From positions 1,118,001-1,182,000 of the forward strand of contig OU612072.1 of the NCBI GenBank assembly GCA_914767715.1: a DNA stretch of 64,000 nt, given 5' to 3'. The number at the start of each line of letters is the position of its first letter. The first letter of the stretch is position 1. This stretch comes from Membranipora membranacea (Eukaryota > Bryozoa > Gymnolaemata > Cheilostomatida > Membraniporidae). A program made the position numbers and the translations under genes. The notes under the pieces were generated by a model, which did not search any database, was not told the origin of the DNA, and saw nothing but the letters and a program-made list of their open reading frames with translations. Shown piece by piece: positions 1 through 11,740 of this stretch.

Positions 1-283
1 AATATAAATTCATTTATTTCATATCAAGTATACGTCATTGGTACATTAAATTATTTATCCACACTTACATACCCGATCAATTTAACTTTAAGAAAAATAA
101 AATCCCAAAGGAAAGCGGATGATGCAATACAAAAAATCAAATTAGCTGGTTATAGTTTGGTAGGGTTGTATTGGTACTTTGCTAGGTGTTCTAGAACACA
201 TGCATTGACAGAAATAAAGCTGCTCACAGAAGTGGATCAAAAAGAGCTAAATCTGAAAAAAAGGTTGTTATTGCATCTTTTAG

Positions 284-2314
284 GAGAGTGTTGTGACACG
301 GGTAGATGTCAATATTTTGCTGATGAGCGCCGCTGTCGAGTCACTCGAGGTGTATGTGATTTTGAGGAAAGGTGTGATGGAAGAAGTAACCAATGTCCCC
401 CAGATAGATACAGACTTGATGGTACCCCTTGTGAAACCCTCGGCAGGACTTTTTGCTGGAGAGGACAGTGTAATACTGCTAACACAGCATGTCGTAAAAT
501 GTTTTATGATGACACTGCTTCCTCTACCAAAAAAGAATCCTATGCCCGAATATGTGAGTACTGACCATCATAGATCTGTTACAGATTAGGAAAGCTAAAA
601 CCTGGCATATCATAAAATATTGGAGTTAAAAGGCAGAGTGTCAAAGTTTCAGTATTCAGAGTGAAGTTGGTGAATTTTTATCAGAGATCTTTCCTCTTAA
701 ACGTCACTGTTATTGTAGACGAGAGAGATAAAGATACAGAGGCGGGGTTTAGACCAGAAGATGTGTACTGTAGGCGAATCTGCTGCCACATGGATTATGG
801 TCATTGGCTAGGATCATCATTCAAAAACAAGAATTTATATGCACATCCTCAGGAATTTGAAACACCTCAAGGGACATTGAGGTGTACGGGAATATGTAAG
901 TGCATGTGCTGATTTTGTTGAATAACGTTAAAACAAGCATACGTGTTGTTTAAGATTTGAGGTCATTTAGTAAGTTAGTTGTGACTGGCCTTCTGACGAT
1001 GAAGTTATAAAGATACCCTGCACTATAATAGATATGTGCTATAGATCCAACAGCAGGCCAGCTGCTGGCCTGCTGTTGGATATATAGCACATATTTTTAA
1101 TGTCAGGGTATATGATCAGTGCTGCACTGATTATATACCCTGACATTAAAAAATCAAATTTACAGGCCCTATTGTTTCTACCTGGAAATACATTTGTAAT
1201 GCATTGAAGGCTACTCCAACCTTGGATCAGCGAGGCAACCATGAACATCAAGGAGAAAAGTCATAATTGTTTTTTCAAACCGGAGCAGTAGACTACAATA
1301 AAAGTAATGACACTGTTCAAGGTGCCTTCGCCCTGTCTAGTACTGCCCACTGGAAACAGCGAATGGGTTTTAGGAACTGATTATTATCTCCTTAGAATGA
1401 ATGTGATTCGTTGATGTCAAGTTTTCACAATTTACCAGTGGCCGTCTCTTTTTCTTGTCCAACTTTTAGATCCTTATGACTTTAACGGTAATATGGATTT
1501 GATTGAGGAAACTGATGGAGTCAGATGTGGACCACAAAATATCTGTAAGAACCAGACATGTGTCGGAGTAGCTTCATATCCTTCCACATGTCTGCAGTGT
1601 CCAGGACAATTTGGAGGCTGTGACCAGCATCACCAATGTTACTGTGATGTCAAGTATCATGGAAACGTGTCTTGTAACAACGGAACATACAAACCTATCG
1701 AGCCAGGTATAGCATATTATCATACAATATTCTGACCTCATACCTGTCACATTATTAATAGACACGTAAATCAGTTCAGTAATCACTGCTTAAATCAGGT
1801 CCAGATGGATCAGCAGGTCTATCTGTGTCCCGACATCAACATGTTTGAAATTATGTTGTGTATGAAACTTAATATAAAGTAGAGTGAGTTTGATTATTCT
1901 CTGATTTTCAGAGAGCTTTTGCTAAAGTGCTTTTATAACTGATTTTGCATATGGGTATCATGCTGAAAGAATGGGTAGCCGCAAATTATACATAAATAAT
2001 TGCGAGTTTGGGTAAATATTTATTCCACAGCAATAGAATCATGTTAATCACACTACTCACAGTTACTCTTTCAGTCCAAACATAATAATTTGTTACGATT
2101 AACTGAACAAAGGCAAATCATACTTGTTGCTCCAAACTTGTTCACTTATACTGTAGCACATTCTGCTTGTATAGGACATTACGGCTGGGAATCGGATTTT
2201 GGAATGAGAGGGAGTGACCTTGATGCCACAGGAGTGCCTATATATTTTTATAAAAAGCTTCAAGATTCAGTTCAGACCACCCGTCTACTGATGATACTCA
2301 TACCACTTGTAATA
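284..2314 (+). CDS. ADAM metalloprotease-disintegrin, 3' exons (partial gene)
   Basis: Four exons with matching phases: 284-553, 653-895, 1470-1706 and 2175-2314, each with AG acceptor and GT donor. Exon 1 encodes a disintegrin C-terminal half with the motifs GECCDTG, CDFEERCDG, CPPDRYRLDGTPC and CWRGQC, the order seen in classical (ADAM9/12/28-like) disintegrins. Exons 2-3 give a cysteine-rich segment ending in DGVRCGPQNICKNQTCV and an EGF-like cysteine cluster. Exon 4 ends in the hydrophobic run RLLMILIPLVIV, probably the start of the membrane helix. The propeptide and metalloprotease exons lie before the window, so I cannot say whether the protease is active. The exon 2 start at 653 is the weakest call: a nearer acceptor (exon starting at 740) would create an in-frame stop. 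The cytoplasmic exon was not found, so the copy may be incomplete. Role inferred from the family: membrane-anchored shedding or adhesion. Confidence 0.72.
1032..1152. repeat. two adjoining hairpin palindromes in ADAM intron
   Basis: Two inverted repeats sit back to back. 1032-1094 has arms of about 31 bases with one mismatch (centre GGCCAGCTGCTGGCC). 1094-1152 has arms of about 29 bases with one mismatch (centre CAGTGCTGCACTG). They lie in the intron between exons 895 and 1470. They are likely non-autonomous foldback DNA; no flanking duplication was identified. Confidence 0.8.
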
Positions 2315-2507
2315 GTAAGTAGCTTGACTTTGTTTACAATACTCCAGTCGGATGGTTTACAAATATTTGCTAGAAACATGAGGACGTTCAAAACTGTCAC
2401 CTTGTTACTGTTGAAAATTAAATGAAAATTTTTCTGATTAAATTTGATGAAAAATGAATATAAAAAATTTGCTATGACTCCGAAAAGATCAATGTGCTAG
2501 AGTAACA

Positions 2508-2599
2508 TTCATCCTGTAGGGTAATCATAAGAATCCTTAATAAAATCAAAATATATTTTGATTTTATTAAGGATTCTTATGATTACCCTACAGGATGAA
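2508..2599. repeat. 92-bp perfect palindrome
   Basis: The sequence from 2508 to 2599 equals its own reverse complement without a loop (centre CAAAATATATTTTG, axis between 2553 and 2554). The right end shares sequence with the left arm of a wider foldback ending near 2776. Perfect palindromes of this size are unstable in many cloning hosts, so the assembly here deserves trust only if long reads span it. Confidence 0.9.
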
Positions 2600-2776
2600 A
2601 AGTTTCATGAAAAAAAGAATTCGCAATTTGTCAATGTTTGTCCCATGATTTTTTTCTTCCTGAAAGAGAGTTGTCCTCTCAAAATTTCGCGATCGGACAA
2701 ACTTTTATGACTTGAACCTTGGTCAAGAAAAGACAATCGCGATTTTTTGTTCCATGAAATTTTTCATCCTGTAAAG
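2587..2776. repeat. foldback element overlapping the palindrome
   Basis: The segment beginning TACAGGATGAAAAGTTTCAT at 2587 recurs in reverse complement, ending near 2776. Arms are about 43 bases with several differences; the loop is about 100 bases. Its left arm is also the right end of the 92-bp palindrome, giving a nested structure. Confidence 0.75.
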
Positions 2777-4850
2777 TATATACCTTGCTTTCAACAAGCT
2801 GGGTTGTATGTTTCCGTGTAAATTTTAAGATTGAGCGAGCTGTGCCTCACCCTCGAAATATGCATCCTTTTCCAAGGGCTAAGGTCAAGTGGGAACTTTA
2901 GGAATATTTGTTGACTCCAGGACTTGAACCCGAACTTGTCTGTTATTTGTTCTTGTGATATGCTTTGACTGCTGTTTGCACTTGTGATAGGTTATTTCTT
3001 TACTTTGTACTTATTTTTGTTTTTGTTTTTTTTTTTAATACATGTTAAAAAAATCAGCGATAAAAATATATCATTGAAGAGGCAGTTCATTGGGTTCGCA
3101 CAATGGGTATATTAGCAACGAGAGCAGTCCTTCCTATTTTAAACAGAATGAACTTGGCAGTGTCGTGTATTTGCAAATGTCGACATATAGAGATTTATTT
3201 ATCTATTGCAAAACTGGCTGTCTGAGTGTATATCGCTTTAGTATGTGGCTAGTCTTTGAGTTGTAACACAGATAAATTTGGGAAACAATGCTTACTAGAT
3301 GTAATATATAGATGTCAGCACTGATTGTTATGTCAGTATGGTGGTTGTATTGTATATTGGCAGCAGTCTTTATTTAATTCTACCCTGGAATTGACAAACA
3401 AAATTATTAGTCAAGTGAAGCATGGATGGTAAAATAGGGAACAATAGATATTATCTCATTATGAATGTTGTATGAGTAATCTGTGCTTTAAAATGGTCAG
3501 AACGGTTAAAATGTGGCAACAACAAAAACGAACGGTGCAAAATCTATGTGTGGTAAAAATATGCCACAATACTATGAAATCCAAATTCTGTTTATAAAAT
3601 GAGTACGCAGTATTACAAAATGAAATGGTCAAATGTCATTCAAATATTAAACTCACAATTGTTGGTGTATTAACCACCATCGACAGAATCAGAACAGGTA
3701 ATAATGGTATACACTGTTATCATAACTGAGTATAGCAGCGCCCCGACATAATTAGCTCCTAAAACAAATTATTAATCCTAAATATATATGCCCTGACAGG
3801 TTAAAAAATACAAGTACATATAACAAAACTGAGAAATAAATTAATCAGTCTCAAACCATCCGAGATAGAACTTTACATCATAATGCCGGTCAGCAATGAC
3901 AATTATATATAAATAAATAATTGGGTAACCTCACAATGCGTTGAACATAAGAACAGAGTTGAGAATAAACAAAATAACGTAGCCTCACCATCGGTAGAAT
4001 TATACATTTGTAGTGAAAGTTACGCAGTCGACAAGTATAAATAACAGAAGAAAACCCACCATAAATATTATATAGATTGACTTGAAGCTATTTATAGTGA
4101 TGATAATACTGTGTATATCGTAAGATAAGTCCAGAATAAAGTACATAATATAATAGTTGAGTCTGGATAATAAGAACGGCTGAACGGGCATGAGCCCTAG
4201 ATGTTGACGGTTCGAAGGCTACTACTACACTGAAGTATGGTGTTATTATTTGATTCGTTGATGCATAGATAAATGAGAGTCATGAGGGGACAACCACAAA
4301 TTGTAATACTGGCACAATTGCCTCAGTCTATATCAACTAATGCTAGTACCTGGAGGCTTTCTTCTCCTGGTTTATATCTCACCAATCACAGTCCAATCAT
4401 CCCATCATCACAGAATCTTTGTGAGGTTACTTACAAAAGATTATCTACCTTGTCAACATAATAGGCATCCAGGTAGGAAATGCGATTATCATATCTTCAT
4501 TTATCTTCACAGGTTGTTGCAGGTCTTACTGGAACAGCAATTATACTTCTGAGGCCAAGAGAAATCAGCACTGAGAATGCGCCAGCGGAAGCTTTGTGAA
4601 GCCCATCACACATAACATAACAGCATTGAAAGATCACCGTCCCTGATTCCTCTTCCCAATTCGCGTTGGCATAATTTCTAATACTGGTCACTCTCTTTTC
4701 GATATGTTTAATAATAATTCAAAATTCAATATCAATGTTAGACAGAAGACAAAAAATAAACTTTTATAATGCAGATCAAGAAATCAGCATCAAATGATAT
4801 TCCTTCTATATCTTGAAGACATATTTTATGGTTTACCTACCCTGGTCCAT
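2777..4850. other. intergenic, nothing recognised
   Basis: AT-rich with only short ORFs lacking recognisable motifs or plausible splice structure. A T-rich run lies near 3020-3040. No gene or complete element is supported. Confidence 0.6.
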
Positions 4851-4859
4851 TTCTACCAT

Positions 4860-5170
4860 CTATCAATTAGAAAGTTAGAAAATTAGAAAGTTGCTGCCTG
4901 GAAATAAAATATGTTTCTTAAATAATCAAGCAGCTAACTAAACAATTTAAGAGGCTTGGTAAAGTTAACACATGGCTGCCTAGAAATTCATTGTGATTCC
5001 AAATAACTGAGCAGCTGCCTAAAAACAACAGATACCTTGAAAACGTTCGATGCAGATTCCTACAAAAAAAAGATTATTCCTCGAATTAACTACCCACTAC
5101 CTAATAAATAGACTTGCTGAGCAATAAACCATAGTCTACCTACGATCATCCTCATGCTCCCTGCAAAAGT
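4860..5170 (-). repeat. interspersed repeat, copy 1 (inverted relative to copy 2)
   Basis: The reverse complement of roughly 4976-5170 aligns with 6170-6345 through AGACTATGGTTTATTGCT, TTATTAGGTAGTGGGTAG, TTTGTAGGAA(T/G)CTGCAT and a GGCAGCTGxTC block. Similarity is moderate, with small indels. The outer boundaries, and the part before 4976, are estimates. Confidence 0.6.
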
Positions 5171-6169
5171 TGAAACCTTTGACCTCGACCCCTATTTCTT
5201 TATCTCCTCCTAATCCCTGTCTGTGCATCCTTGCAGCAAGTATGAGGGTAGAAAGCAAGCAAGGGTATTGACAGGCTTGTCAAGACAGGCTAGCATTGTC
5301 GTAAAGGGCATGCATTTTATTGTAATGTATGTTGTGCCCAGTGAGGGGTGTAGACAACTCTGATGACAATGAGGTACAATAAATTCAAAATTCACTAAAT
5401 CACAAAAATATTGGAGGACAATGGGTGAAAGACAGCTCTTGTTCGTTTATTTTGTTTTCTCTCTTTCATTTCACCCCAAATGATTTGAAGCTTCCATGGC
5501 AATCATCAGGCAAAAGAAGTGAAACAATAATTAGCGCACCCTCAACTTGTTTTACTTCACATATGTCGTTGAAGACGGGACTGTGATTCAGCCATTTCTT
5601 TTATTTAAAAAAAACTAGTTGCAAATTTGTTATGAGACACTGAATATGAGTTTATATACACATGCATTTATTATGAATAAACACAAAAACTGAAGTTTTA
5701 TGGATAATAAGAAAGTGATACTACTGAGAGTAAGTTCTTTTACAGTAAATAAATCGATTAACAGTGGGGTTGCTACCGCCAAAGATTAGTGACCCCTACT
5801 ATCATTGACACTTTCCCACTACTATCTTTAAATGAAATGTAATCGAATATTTAGATAATTTTCTTAAATGATAATAAATCATAATTATTATTCTATGACT
5901 AATAACCTACCTACTTACAAACTTATTATATTATCTTATGTCACTGTGTATTCTATTGAGCAAAAAAATGTGGGGCTTTGTCTTTCAGTTGATTAGTTCC
6001 TTTAATGGTTATGGGTCCGGGCACATGTTATTGTCTCAGTCAATTCTTGTTTCAAGCGCATTTAATTGGAACATTATTTGCTTTGCGGTAAATATTTATG
6101 GTAGTTCTGTTCTGTCTATAAACTCAATCCAGTGTGTATTATCAATAAGGCCTGTGTTTTTTGAGGCAA
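5171..6169. other. spacer between inverted repeat copies, nothing recognised
   Basis: About 1 kb between the two facing repeat copies. Contains short ORFs only, with no transposase, RT or other recognisable motif. It could be the interior of one element carrying long inverted ends, but no coding evidence supports that. Confidence 0.5.
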
Positions 6170-6380
6170 GCATGCAACTTTGGTATGATTGTCGGGAGAC
6201 TATGGTTTATTGCTATGCTAGCCTCTGTGATTTATTAGGTAGTGGGTAGATAATTCTAGGAATCGTCATTTATTTGTAGGAAGCTGCATTGAAAGTTTTC
6301 AAGATATTTGTTGTTTGTAGGCAGCTGATCGGATTTTATGGAAATCAAATTTTTCTAAAGTTATTTTTTAGACTGAAATC
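6170..6380 (+). repeat. interspersed repeat, copy 2
   Basis: Plus-strand partner of the copy at 4860-5170, sharing a core of about 150 bases. The two copies face each other across about 1 kb. Confidence 0.6.
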
Positions 6381-7277
6381 AACCCAAAACAAAGTATCAT
6401 GTATCCCATTGTGGGATTACAGGTTATGGAGTCACCACATTAAATCTCCGCTACTGAGATCTGTGCTCACGAGCTCGGTATGATGATTCTCGCTATATGA
6501 CACTGACTTATTTATATAACGGTGATCTCATTTGTTCGAGGTTACACACTTGACTCAAGAGCATGCCTTTTAATTCTTATCAAGTTTAACATTAAACGCA
6601 ATTCAACTTAACAATGCACGTCTTATTTCTACAAGCCATGCTCTCTAGTTAATGATGCCATGCATGCTGGCTTTAATTCATTTAACTCAATTAGATGAAC
6701 ATATAGGTAATCCAACCAAATGTTATACTGTGCCATTATTAAATAATAAGGTAAGTTCTATTTCCCTATAAATATCACTAATGTACAATAAATGAAAATA
6801 TTATAATAATAACTCATAGAACTTTCATGTTTAAAAAAACTGACCTGTCTCCAAATGAAGTTGCAAAAAAAGAGCGCTGCTTGACGACCAGAGGGTCGCC
6901 AAACAAATCAAATCATATCAATTCATTCATGCTTTCCATTGGTGAACCATGCTCTTATATAGCATGGTTCCAGACACATTAAAAAACTGCTGACGTCAAT
7001 AAGCAAAAAAACAGGTTTTAAACAAAATTTTCAATTACCGCAAGAAGAGGGTTGATCGGCCGCAAGTGTTGGTTGGTGTAAGTTAGACATCATGCTAATC
7101 TTGGATTATCTCTGTTGGCGCCACCTTCACTGCATTGTCATGGTTGTCACGGTTCTGGCGTTAAGGTGGCACCGGTATTAAGAATAGAATTTAGATTTGC
7201 ATATATTTGCCTGTCCCTGATTCGAGGTGATATGCACTAGCTGGTAACTGCGTGTCCTCGAGTCGAGGTTGAGTGTA
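6381..7277. other. intergenic, short hairpins only
   Basis: No gene seen. A small hairpin (GAACCATGCT..AGCATGGTTC) lies near 6946-6972, and an imperfect inverted pair (GCGCCACCTT..AAGGTGGCACC) near 7110-7175. Confidence 0.5.
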
Positions 7278-7418
7278 CTGATATATATATATATATACTT
7301 TTTATTGGCATCAAAAGTCATCTCATTCGAAATGTTTTGCACTCAGTGCCAGAAAACAATTTTTTTTTATAACAAAAAAAGAGAAACAGAAGGGAAATAA
7401 TATCATCAATGATGTTGG

Positions 7419-10163
7419 TCAAGTCGATAATATATGGTTGAAAAGTAAAGTTTTGAATGAACTGAACTTCTCTTTAGATCTCAAATGTAACGGTAAAGAA
7501 TTGTATGTAGCAGAAACTTTGTATCTTAGATTGTCTGTATGATATAAAAGTAAATGTTTATCACGAAAATTGAACTTGGTAGTGTTTTTAAATCCTCTAT
7601 ATATAAATGGTGGTGTTAAAAAATTGTTTATCTTATGCGCAAAAAGTGAAGTGAAATAACAAACAAGCTTAGGAAGAGGTAGGAGTTGTAATGATTGTGT
7701 AATGGATTCGGTTGAAATGAGATAATACGGGATGTAATGCACATTGGCAATAATGCGTAAAGCCCGTTTTTGCAACAAAAATAATCTATTGAGGGCATTA
7801 TTGCAGGACAAGTTGCCAATGATATGGATACCATATATAAGGTGACAATAGATAAACTGGAAGTAAAATGTGCGGGCACTTGCTATATCCAAGAAGTATC
7901 TCAAATTTTGAAGTAGGTAAACATTCCGTTGTACCTTTTTATATACATACTCTAGATGATCCTGCCATGAAAGCGAGTCATTCAACACAAAACCCAGAAG
8001 CCTTGTAGTTCTCTGTCTGTTTAGTTTTTCATGCCCTATGTACAGTTCCAGGTCATAAAGCGGATCTGAGATATTAAGTAGCATGTAATGAGATTTCTGA
8101 ACATTTATAACCATCCGGTTACGATTGCACCAATCCAAAATGCCACTTAAATCTTCAGATGCCTTTGCCTTTAGTTGCTGAAGGTTTTTATTAGATGACA
8201 GGAACACTGTATCATCAGCATATGCATATGATGATGAGTCTGATTTTGATGAAGTTAATAAATCATTTATGAAGATGAGAAACAAAGTTGGTGCTAGGAT
8301 TGAACCTTGAGGGACCCCTATTGTGATAGGCAATCTACAAGATTCAATATTATTGAGTTTAACAAACTGCCTTCTGTCTGTCAGAAAGGTGTCAAGAAGT
8401 TTTAACATATTTCCTCCGATGCCGCAAGCCTTCAACTTATTGTGTAGTAAAACATGGGATACACAGTCAAATGCCTTTTTAAAATCCAGAAAAAGTAATG
8501 TCATAACATTTCCATTAATTTTCTCCACCAAAGAGTCTGAAATAATTTTAAATAAACTGTCTGAACAAGAATGGCCTTTTCTAAATCCACATTGAAGCTC
8601 ATGGATGATTTTGTTCTTAGTGAGATATTCTTGCAGATGGTGATTTATGTGTTTCTCAAATATTTTTGAACGAACAGGCAAGACTGAAATTGGCCTATAA
8701 TTTGATGGGTTATTTATATCCCCAGATTTATGTATTGGTGAAACTCGAGCTAGTTTCCATGTTGAAGGGAACTGTCCTTTGCTTAAAACCCTGTTAAACA
8801 TATCGGTGACAATATCCACAATATAAGGCCAAACAAGCTTCAACATCTTCACTGTAATTCTGTCAGGTCCTGTACTTTTACTATCAGGAATGTGGAACAA
8901 TATTCTTGTACATGTGAAAGGGGTGAATTGTGGTATGTCTGTCAAATTATGTTTGGATACGTGAAATGTCATCTCATCTGTTACAACAAGGTTTTTTGTG
9001 ATTGATTTTGCAATGGATGTGAAATGGCTGTTAAATTGATCTGCACTCAAATTTGTCGCAGGGAAAGTCTCCTTCTTTTTATTCTTTAATACATCCCAAA
9101 CAGGTTTTGTATTACCTTTAGACTCTTTAATAGTATTAGAAATAGCTCTTTTCTTCTTTTGTCTGATCATATTAGTGACATAATTTCGCTGTTTTTTATA
9201 TCCTTCCCAATCACCGTTTTGTTTGAGTTGATCTCTGATTTTGATGTTCATTTTTACCTCATCATCCAACCATTTTGGAAGATTATGCGTTCTTACAAAA
9301 CGAGTCTTCTCAAACACGAGTTTTGATATAAGATGATTCAAATGGCTATAGAACTTCTCAAACATTGAGTCTATTGATCTTTCATACAGTACATAACCAA
9401 AATTTTCCCTTGAGAATGTGTTAAAAATGTTTTCAGGTGTTGCAAATGAATAATCCAAAAATGTTACCTTACATCTTTGTTTAGATATTTTAACATTTCT
9501 ATCAATCTCTCTTGAAGCTACTATCATGAAATGATCACTCAGTGAATATTTGATGACACCAGATTTAGCAATATTGTCACTTTTACTTGAATAGATGTGG
9601 TCAATTAGTGTCCTTGATGAATTAGTTATGCGAGTGGGTTCAGATATAAGTTGATTCAACAGTAGTGGAGAGGTAACATTATCTAACCACCTGTTTTTCG
9701 AAGTTGGATTCAGCAAATCAATATTGAAATCACCAAATATTATAATTTCATCGTTCAAACCATAACAACGCTCGACAAACTCTGAAAAGTCTGTGTTCCA
9801 TGATGCTTTTGATTGGGGAGGTCTATATAAGTATGTGACCAAAAAACTCTTTTGGCTTCTGGGTCTGACCTTGACTGTTATACTCTCATCCATGTAAAGA
9901 TCTAAATTTTCCAGATGTTCAATGACCAGTGAATCATGGACATAGCAGAGTAATCCCCCACCATTGTTACAGAGCCTATCCCTTCTTATCATCGTATATC
10001 CTGGTACCTCATATAGGCAGTTGTCATCATTTTCATTCAAAAATGTTTCAGCCAAACACAGTATACTAAATTTGTGATCACTAAGAATTAAACGAACCTC
10101 TTCCAGTTTGCTTGCCAATCCACGGATATTAAGATATGCGCTATAAAAATTCATTGCCATCAT
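7419..10163 (-). CDS. LINE ORF2: APE endonuclease plus reverse transcriptase
   Basis: 914 residues, open throughout. The N-terminus is an apurinic-type endonuclease: LNIRGLASK, CLAETFL (catalytic Glu), FGDFNIDL and LSDHFMIV near residue 208. The reverse transcriptase follows: YRPISVLPVRSKIFE, CGFRKGHSCSD, FLDFKKAFD near residue 560, GVPQGSILAPTLF, and the catalytic YADD near residue 647. The C-terminal part includes TRLLGFVLNDSLSW and ends without a recognised zinc knuckle. The protein nicks target DNA and primes cDNA synthesis on the element RNA. The start ATG at 10163 overlaps the ORF1 stop (ATGA), suggesting translational coupling by termination-reinitiation. Catalytic motifs look intact. 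Confidence 0.93.
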   Translation of the reverse strand: MMAMNFYSAYLNIRGLASKLEEVRLILSDHKFSILCLAETFLNENDDNCLYEVPGYTMIRRDRLCNNGGGLLCYVHDSLVIEHLENLDLYMDESITVKVRPRSQKSFLVTYLYRPPQSKASWNTDFSEFVERCYGLNDEIIIFGDFNIDLLNPTSKNRWLDNVTSPLLLNQLISEPTRITNSSRTLIDHIYSSKSDNIAKSGVIKYSLSDHFMIVASREIDRNVKISKQRCKVTFLDYSFATPENIFNTFSRENFGYVLYERSIDSMFEKFYSHLNHLISKLVFEKTRFVRTHNLPKWLDDEVKMNIKIRDQLKQNGDWEGYKKQRNYVTNMIRQKKKRAISNTIKESKGNTKPVWDVLKNKKKETFPATNLSADQFNSHFTSIAKSITKNLVVTDEMTFHVSKHNLTDIPQFTPFTCTRILFHIPDSKSTGPDRITVKMLKLVWPYIVDIVTDMFNRVLSKGQFPSTWKLARVSPIHKSGDINNPSNYRPISVLPVRSKIFEKHINHHLQEYLTKNKIIHELQCGFRKGHSCSDSLFKIISDSLVEKINGNVMTLLFLDFKKAFDCVSHVLLHNKLKACGIGGNMLKLLDTFLTDRRQFVKLNNIESCRLPITIGVPQGSILAPTLFLIFINDLLTSSKSDSSSYAYADDTVFLSSNKNLQQLKAKASEDLSGILDWCNRNRMVINVQKSHYMLLNISDPLYDLELYIGHEKLNRQRTTRLLGFVLNDSLSWQDHLEYVYKKVQRNVYLLQNLRYFLDIASARTFYFQFIYCHLIYGIHIIGNLSCNNALNRLFLLQKRALRIIANVHYIPYYLISTESITQSLQLLPLPKLVCYFTSLFAHKINNFLTPPFIYRGFKNTTKFNFRDKHLLLYHTDNLRYKVSATYNSLPLHLRSKEKFSSFKTLLFNHILST

Positions 10164-11740
10164 AGAAGTTTTTCAAAATGGCATTTAAGTTTAAGTGAGT
10201 CTAAAATCATACCTTGACTGAGGACCTTGTTGTATTGGTCCTGAGTGTCAAACTTTACTTTAAAGATGCGCATTTTCTTTTCCCCTTTGTAAATCCTTAT
10301 AGCTGAAGAGTTGGGGAAATTCTGTGATATCTCTTTTATTACAAGTTCATCATCAGCATCGATAGGAATGCCTCTCAGCATACCAGTGTTGACTTTTGCT
10401 GATTCTGGATTGATTGTCTTTCTTACTTGCGAATTTTCAAATAGTAATGTATTCCAAGTGTTTATCAACTTGGTCACTGTCTTTTCATCGCGAAGGTGCA
10501 GCATAATTTTTGGAGATTCTGTCTTGAAATTGTAGGTCGTTATGTTTTCTATGATTGTTGGGCCGAATTCACGGTTAATCTCACGTCTGATGTTGTCTTG
10601 ATTATAGTTTTGGTAGGTTTTTGATGACTTGTTGATACTTATTACGATGCAGTGCTTGGGGTTGAAGTTGTTTGGACGAGCTGTTTTTGTAATAGAGGGC
10701 ATGTGATCTGGTGTGTTGGATGTAGTTGCCGGTGAACTTGGTGTTGGTGTGTTTTGATGTGTTGTTGATGAAAGAATATTTCTGTGGAGTTGTCTACTGC
10801 TGCTTGCAACTGATGACCATTGTTGTGTGGTGTTAAGAGTTTGAGTTGGAAGATATGTTTGTTGTACGGTATTTTTGGAATTTGATGGACATTCCTTTGT
10901 ACTAGGGCTCTCAGAAAAAGCACTAGTAATTTTATCCAATTTAACCTGCATGCTGTCCATATTCTCCTGCATGCTGTCCATCTTCTCCATCATAATAGAA
11001 AGCACGCCATGTAGAGTTCTGCATGACGCACATTCGGGACTCTCCCCACAATCTCTGTCCCTGGAATGACTGGGAGCGCTGTCGACGAATGGAGCAGAAG
11101 TCTCCATTGTCTCAGACAGGGAACACTGAGAAGACTCTGGCAGTGAAACTGTAGATCCCCCTAGAGCACCTTGTGTGCTTTGTTGTTGAGTTGTGCTGCT
11201 GTTGGCATTGGTTTGTTTACTTTTTAGCGATTCCATTGCATTTGAGCATGAGGAACGGACTTTCTCGTTTAAATTGGCAATTGTTTCTGGCTGTAATTCA
11301 CCTACCAGCTTAGAGTAGTGACTTATAAACACATCAACATCTTTGATAGCATTCACCAGTATTCTAGAGGTGGTATGGTAAAAGTTTGCAGTATAAAGGC
11401 GTCTATCCGATTTCTTCTTGTTTTTAACGGTGAATATGGTGGCTGTTGTGTTTTTGTCCTTATCTTTATTCATTTTCCTAGTTACATAAAGATATTGCTC
11501 CTGAATGGATGTTTGAAATATAGATCTGACAAGCTCAAAAACAGCTGTGCTGCAGTCAACGACAATTTGGATGTTTCCCGGATTACCTTTTATGGTGATA
11601 GACTCATCAGTGGTAGTAGAGTCGATTTTCTTTTGTAATGCCTTCAACTTGTTGAGCGAATAGGTGAAGATATTATCCTCAGCATCATCCTCATCAGGAT
11701 CATTACTGGAAATGAGTTTTCTCTTCTTGCCTTTGTTCAT
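10160..11740 (-). CDS. LINE ORF1: nucleic-acid-binding protein
   Basis: 526 residues. Starts with the basic MNKGKKRK; a conserved-looking N-terminal block follows (residues about 30-150). Then a Gln/Ser/Thr-rich region, a short CxxC (ECASC) next to a repeated MEKMDSMQENMDSMQ heptad segment likely to form a coiled coil, a Ser/Thr/Pro-rich linker, and a C-terminal RNA-binding-like fold (GMLRGIPIDADDELVIKEIS to the end). This matches the usual ORF1 plan of oligomerisation plus RNA chaperone, although no CCHC knuckle is visible. Its stop codon TGA lies inside the ATGA that starts ORF2, and its own ATG overlaps the stop of an upstream short ORF. Confidence 0.85.
   Translation of the reverse strand: MNKGKKRKLISSNDPDEDDAEDNIFTYSLNKLKALQKKIDSTTTDESITIKGNPGNIQIVVDCSTAVFELVRSIFQTSIQEQYLYVTRKMNKDKDKNTTATIFTVKNKKKSDRRLYTANFYHTTSRILVNAIKDVDVFISHYSKLVGELQPETIANLNEKVRSSCSNAMESLKSKQTNANSSTTQQQSTQGALGGSTVSLPESSQCSLSETMETSAPFVDSAPSHSRDRDCGESPECASCRTLHGVLSIMMEKMDSMQENMDSMQVKLDKITSAFSESPSTKECPSNSKNTVQQTYLPTQTLNTTQQWSSVASSSRQLHRNILSSTTHQNTPTPSSPATTSNTPDHMPSITKTARPNNFNPKHCIVISINKSSKTYQNYNQDNIRREINREFGPTIIENITTYNFKTESPKIMLHLRDEKTVTKLINTWNTLLFENSQVRKTINPESAKVNTGMLRGIPIDADDELVIKEISQNFPNSSAIRIYKGEKKMRIFKVKFDTQDQYNKVLSQGMILDSLKLKCHFEKLL

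Noticed and set aside
2820-2945. tRNA gene on the minus strand (GGGTTCAAGTCC-like box B)
   Set aside because: No box A at the proper distance and no foldable cloverleaf.
8323-8595. Plus-strand ORF inside the intact LINE
   Set aside because: Shadow of ORF2 RT on the opposite strand.
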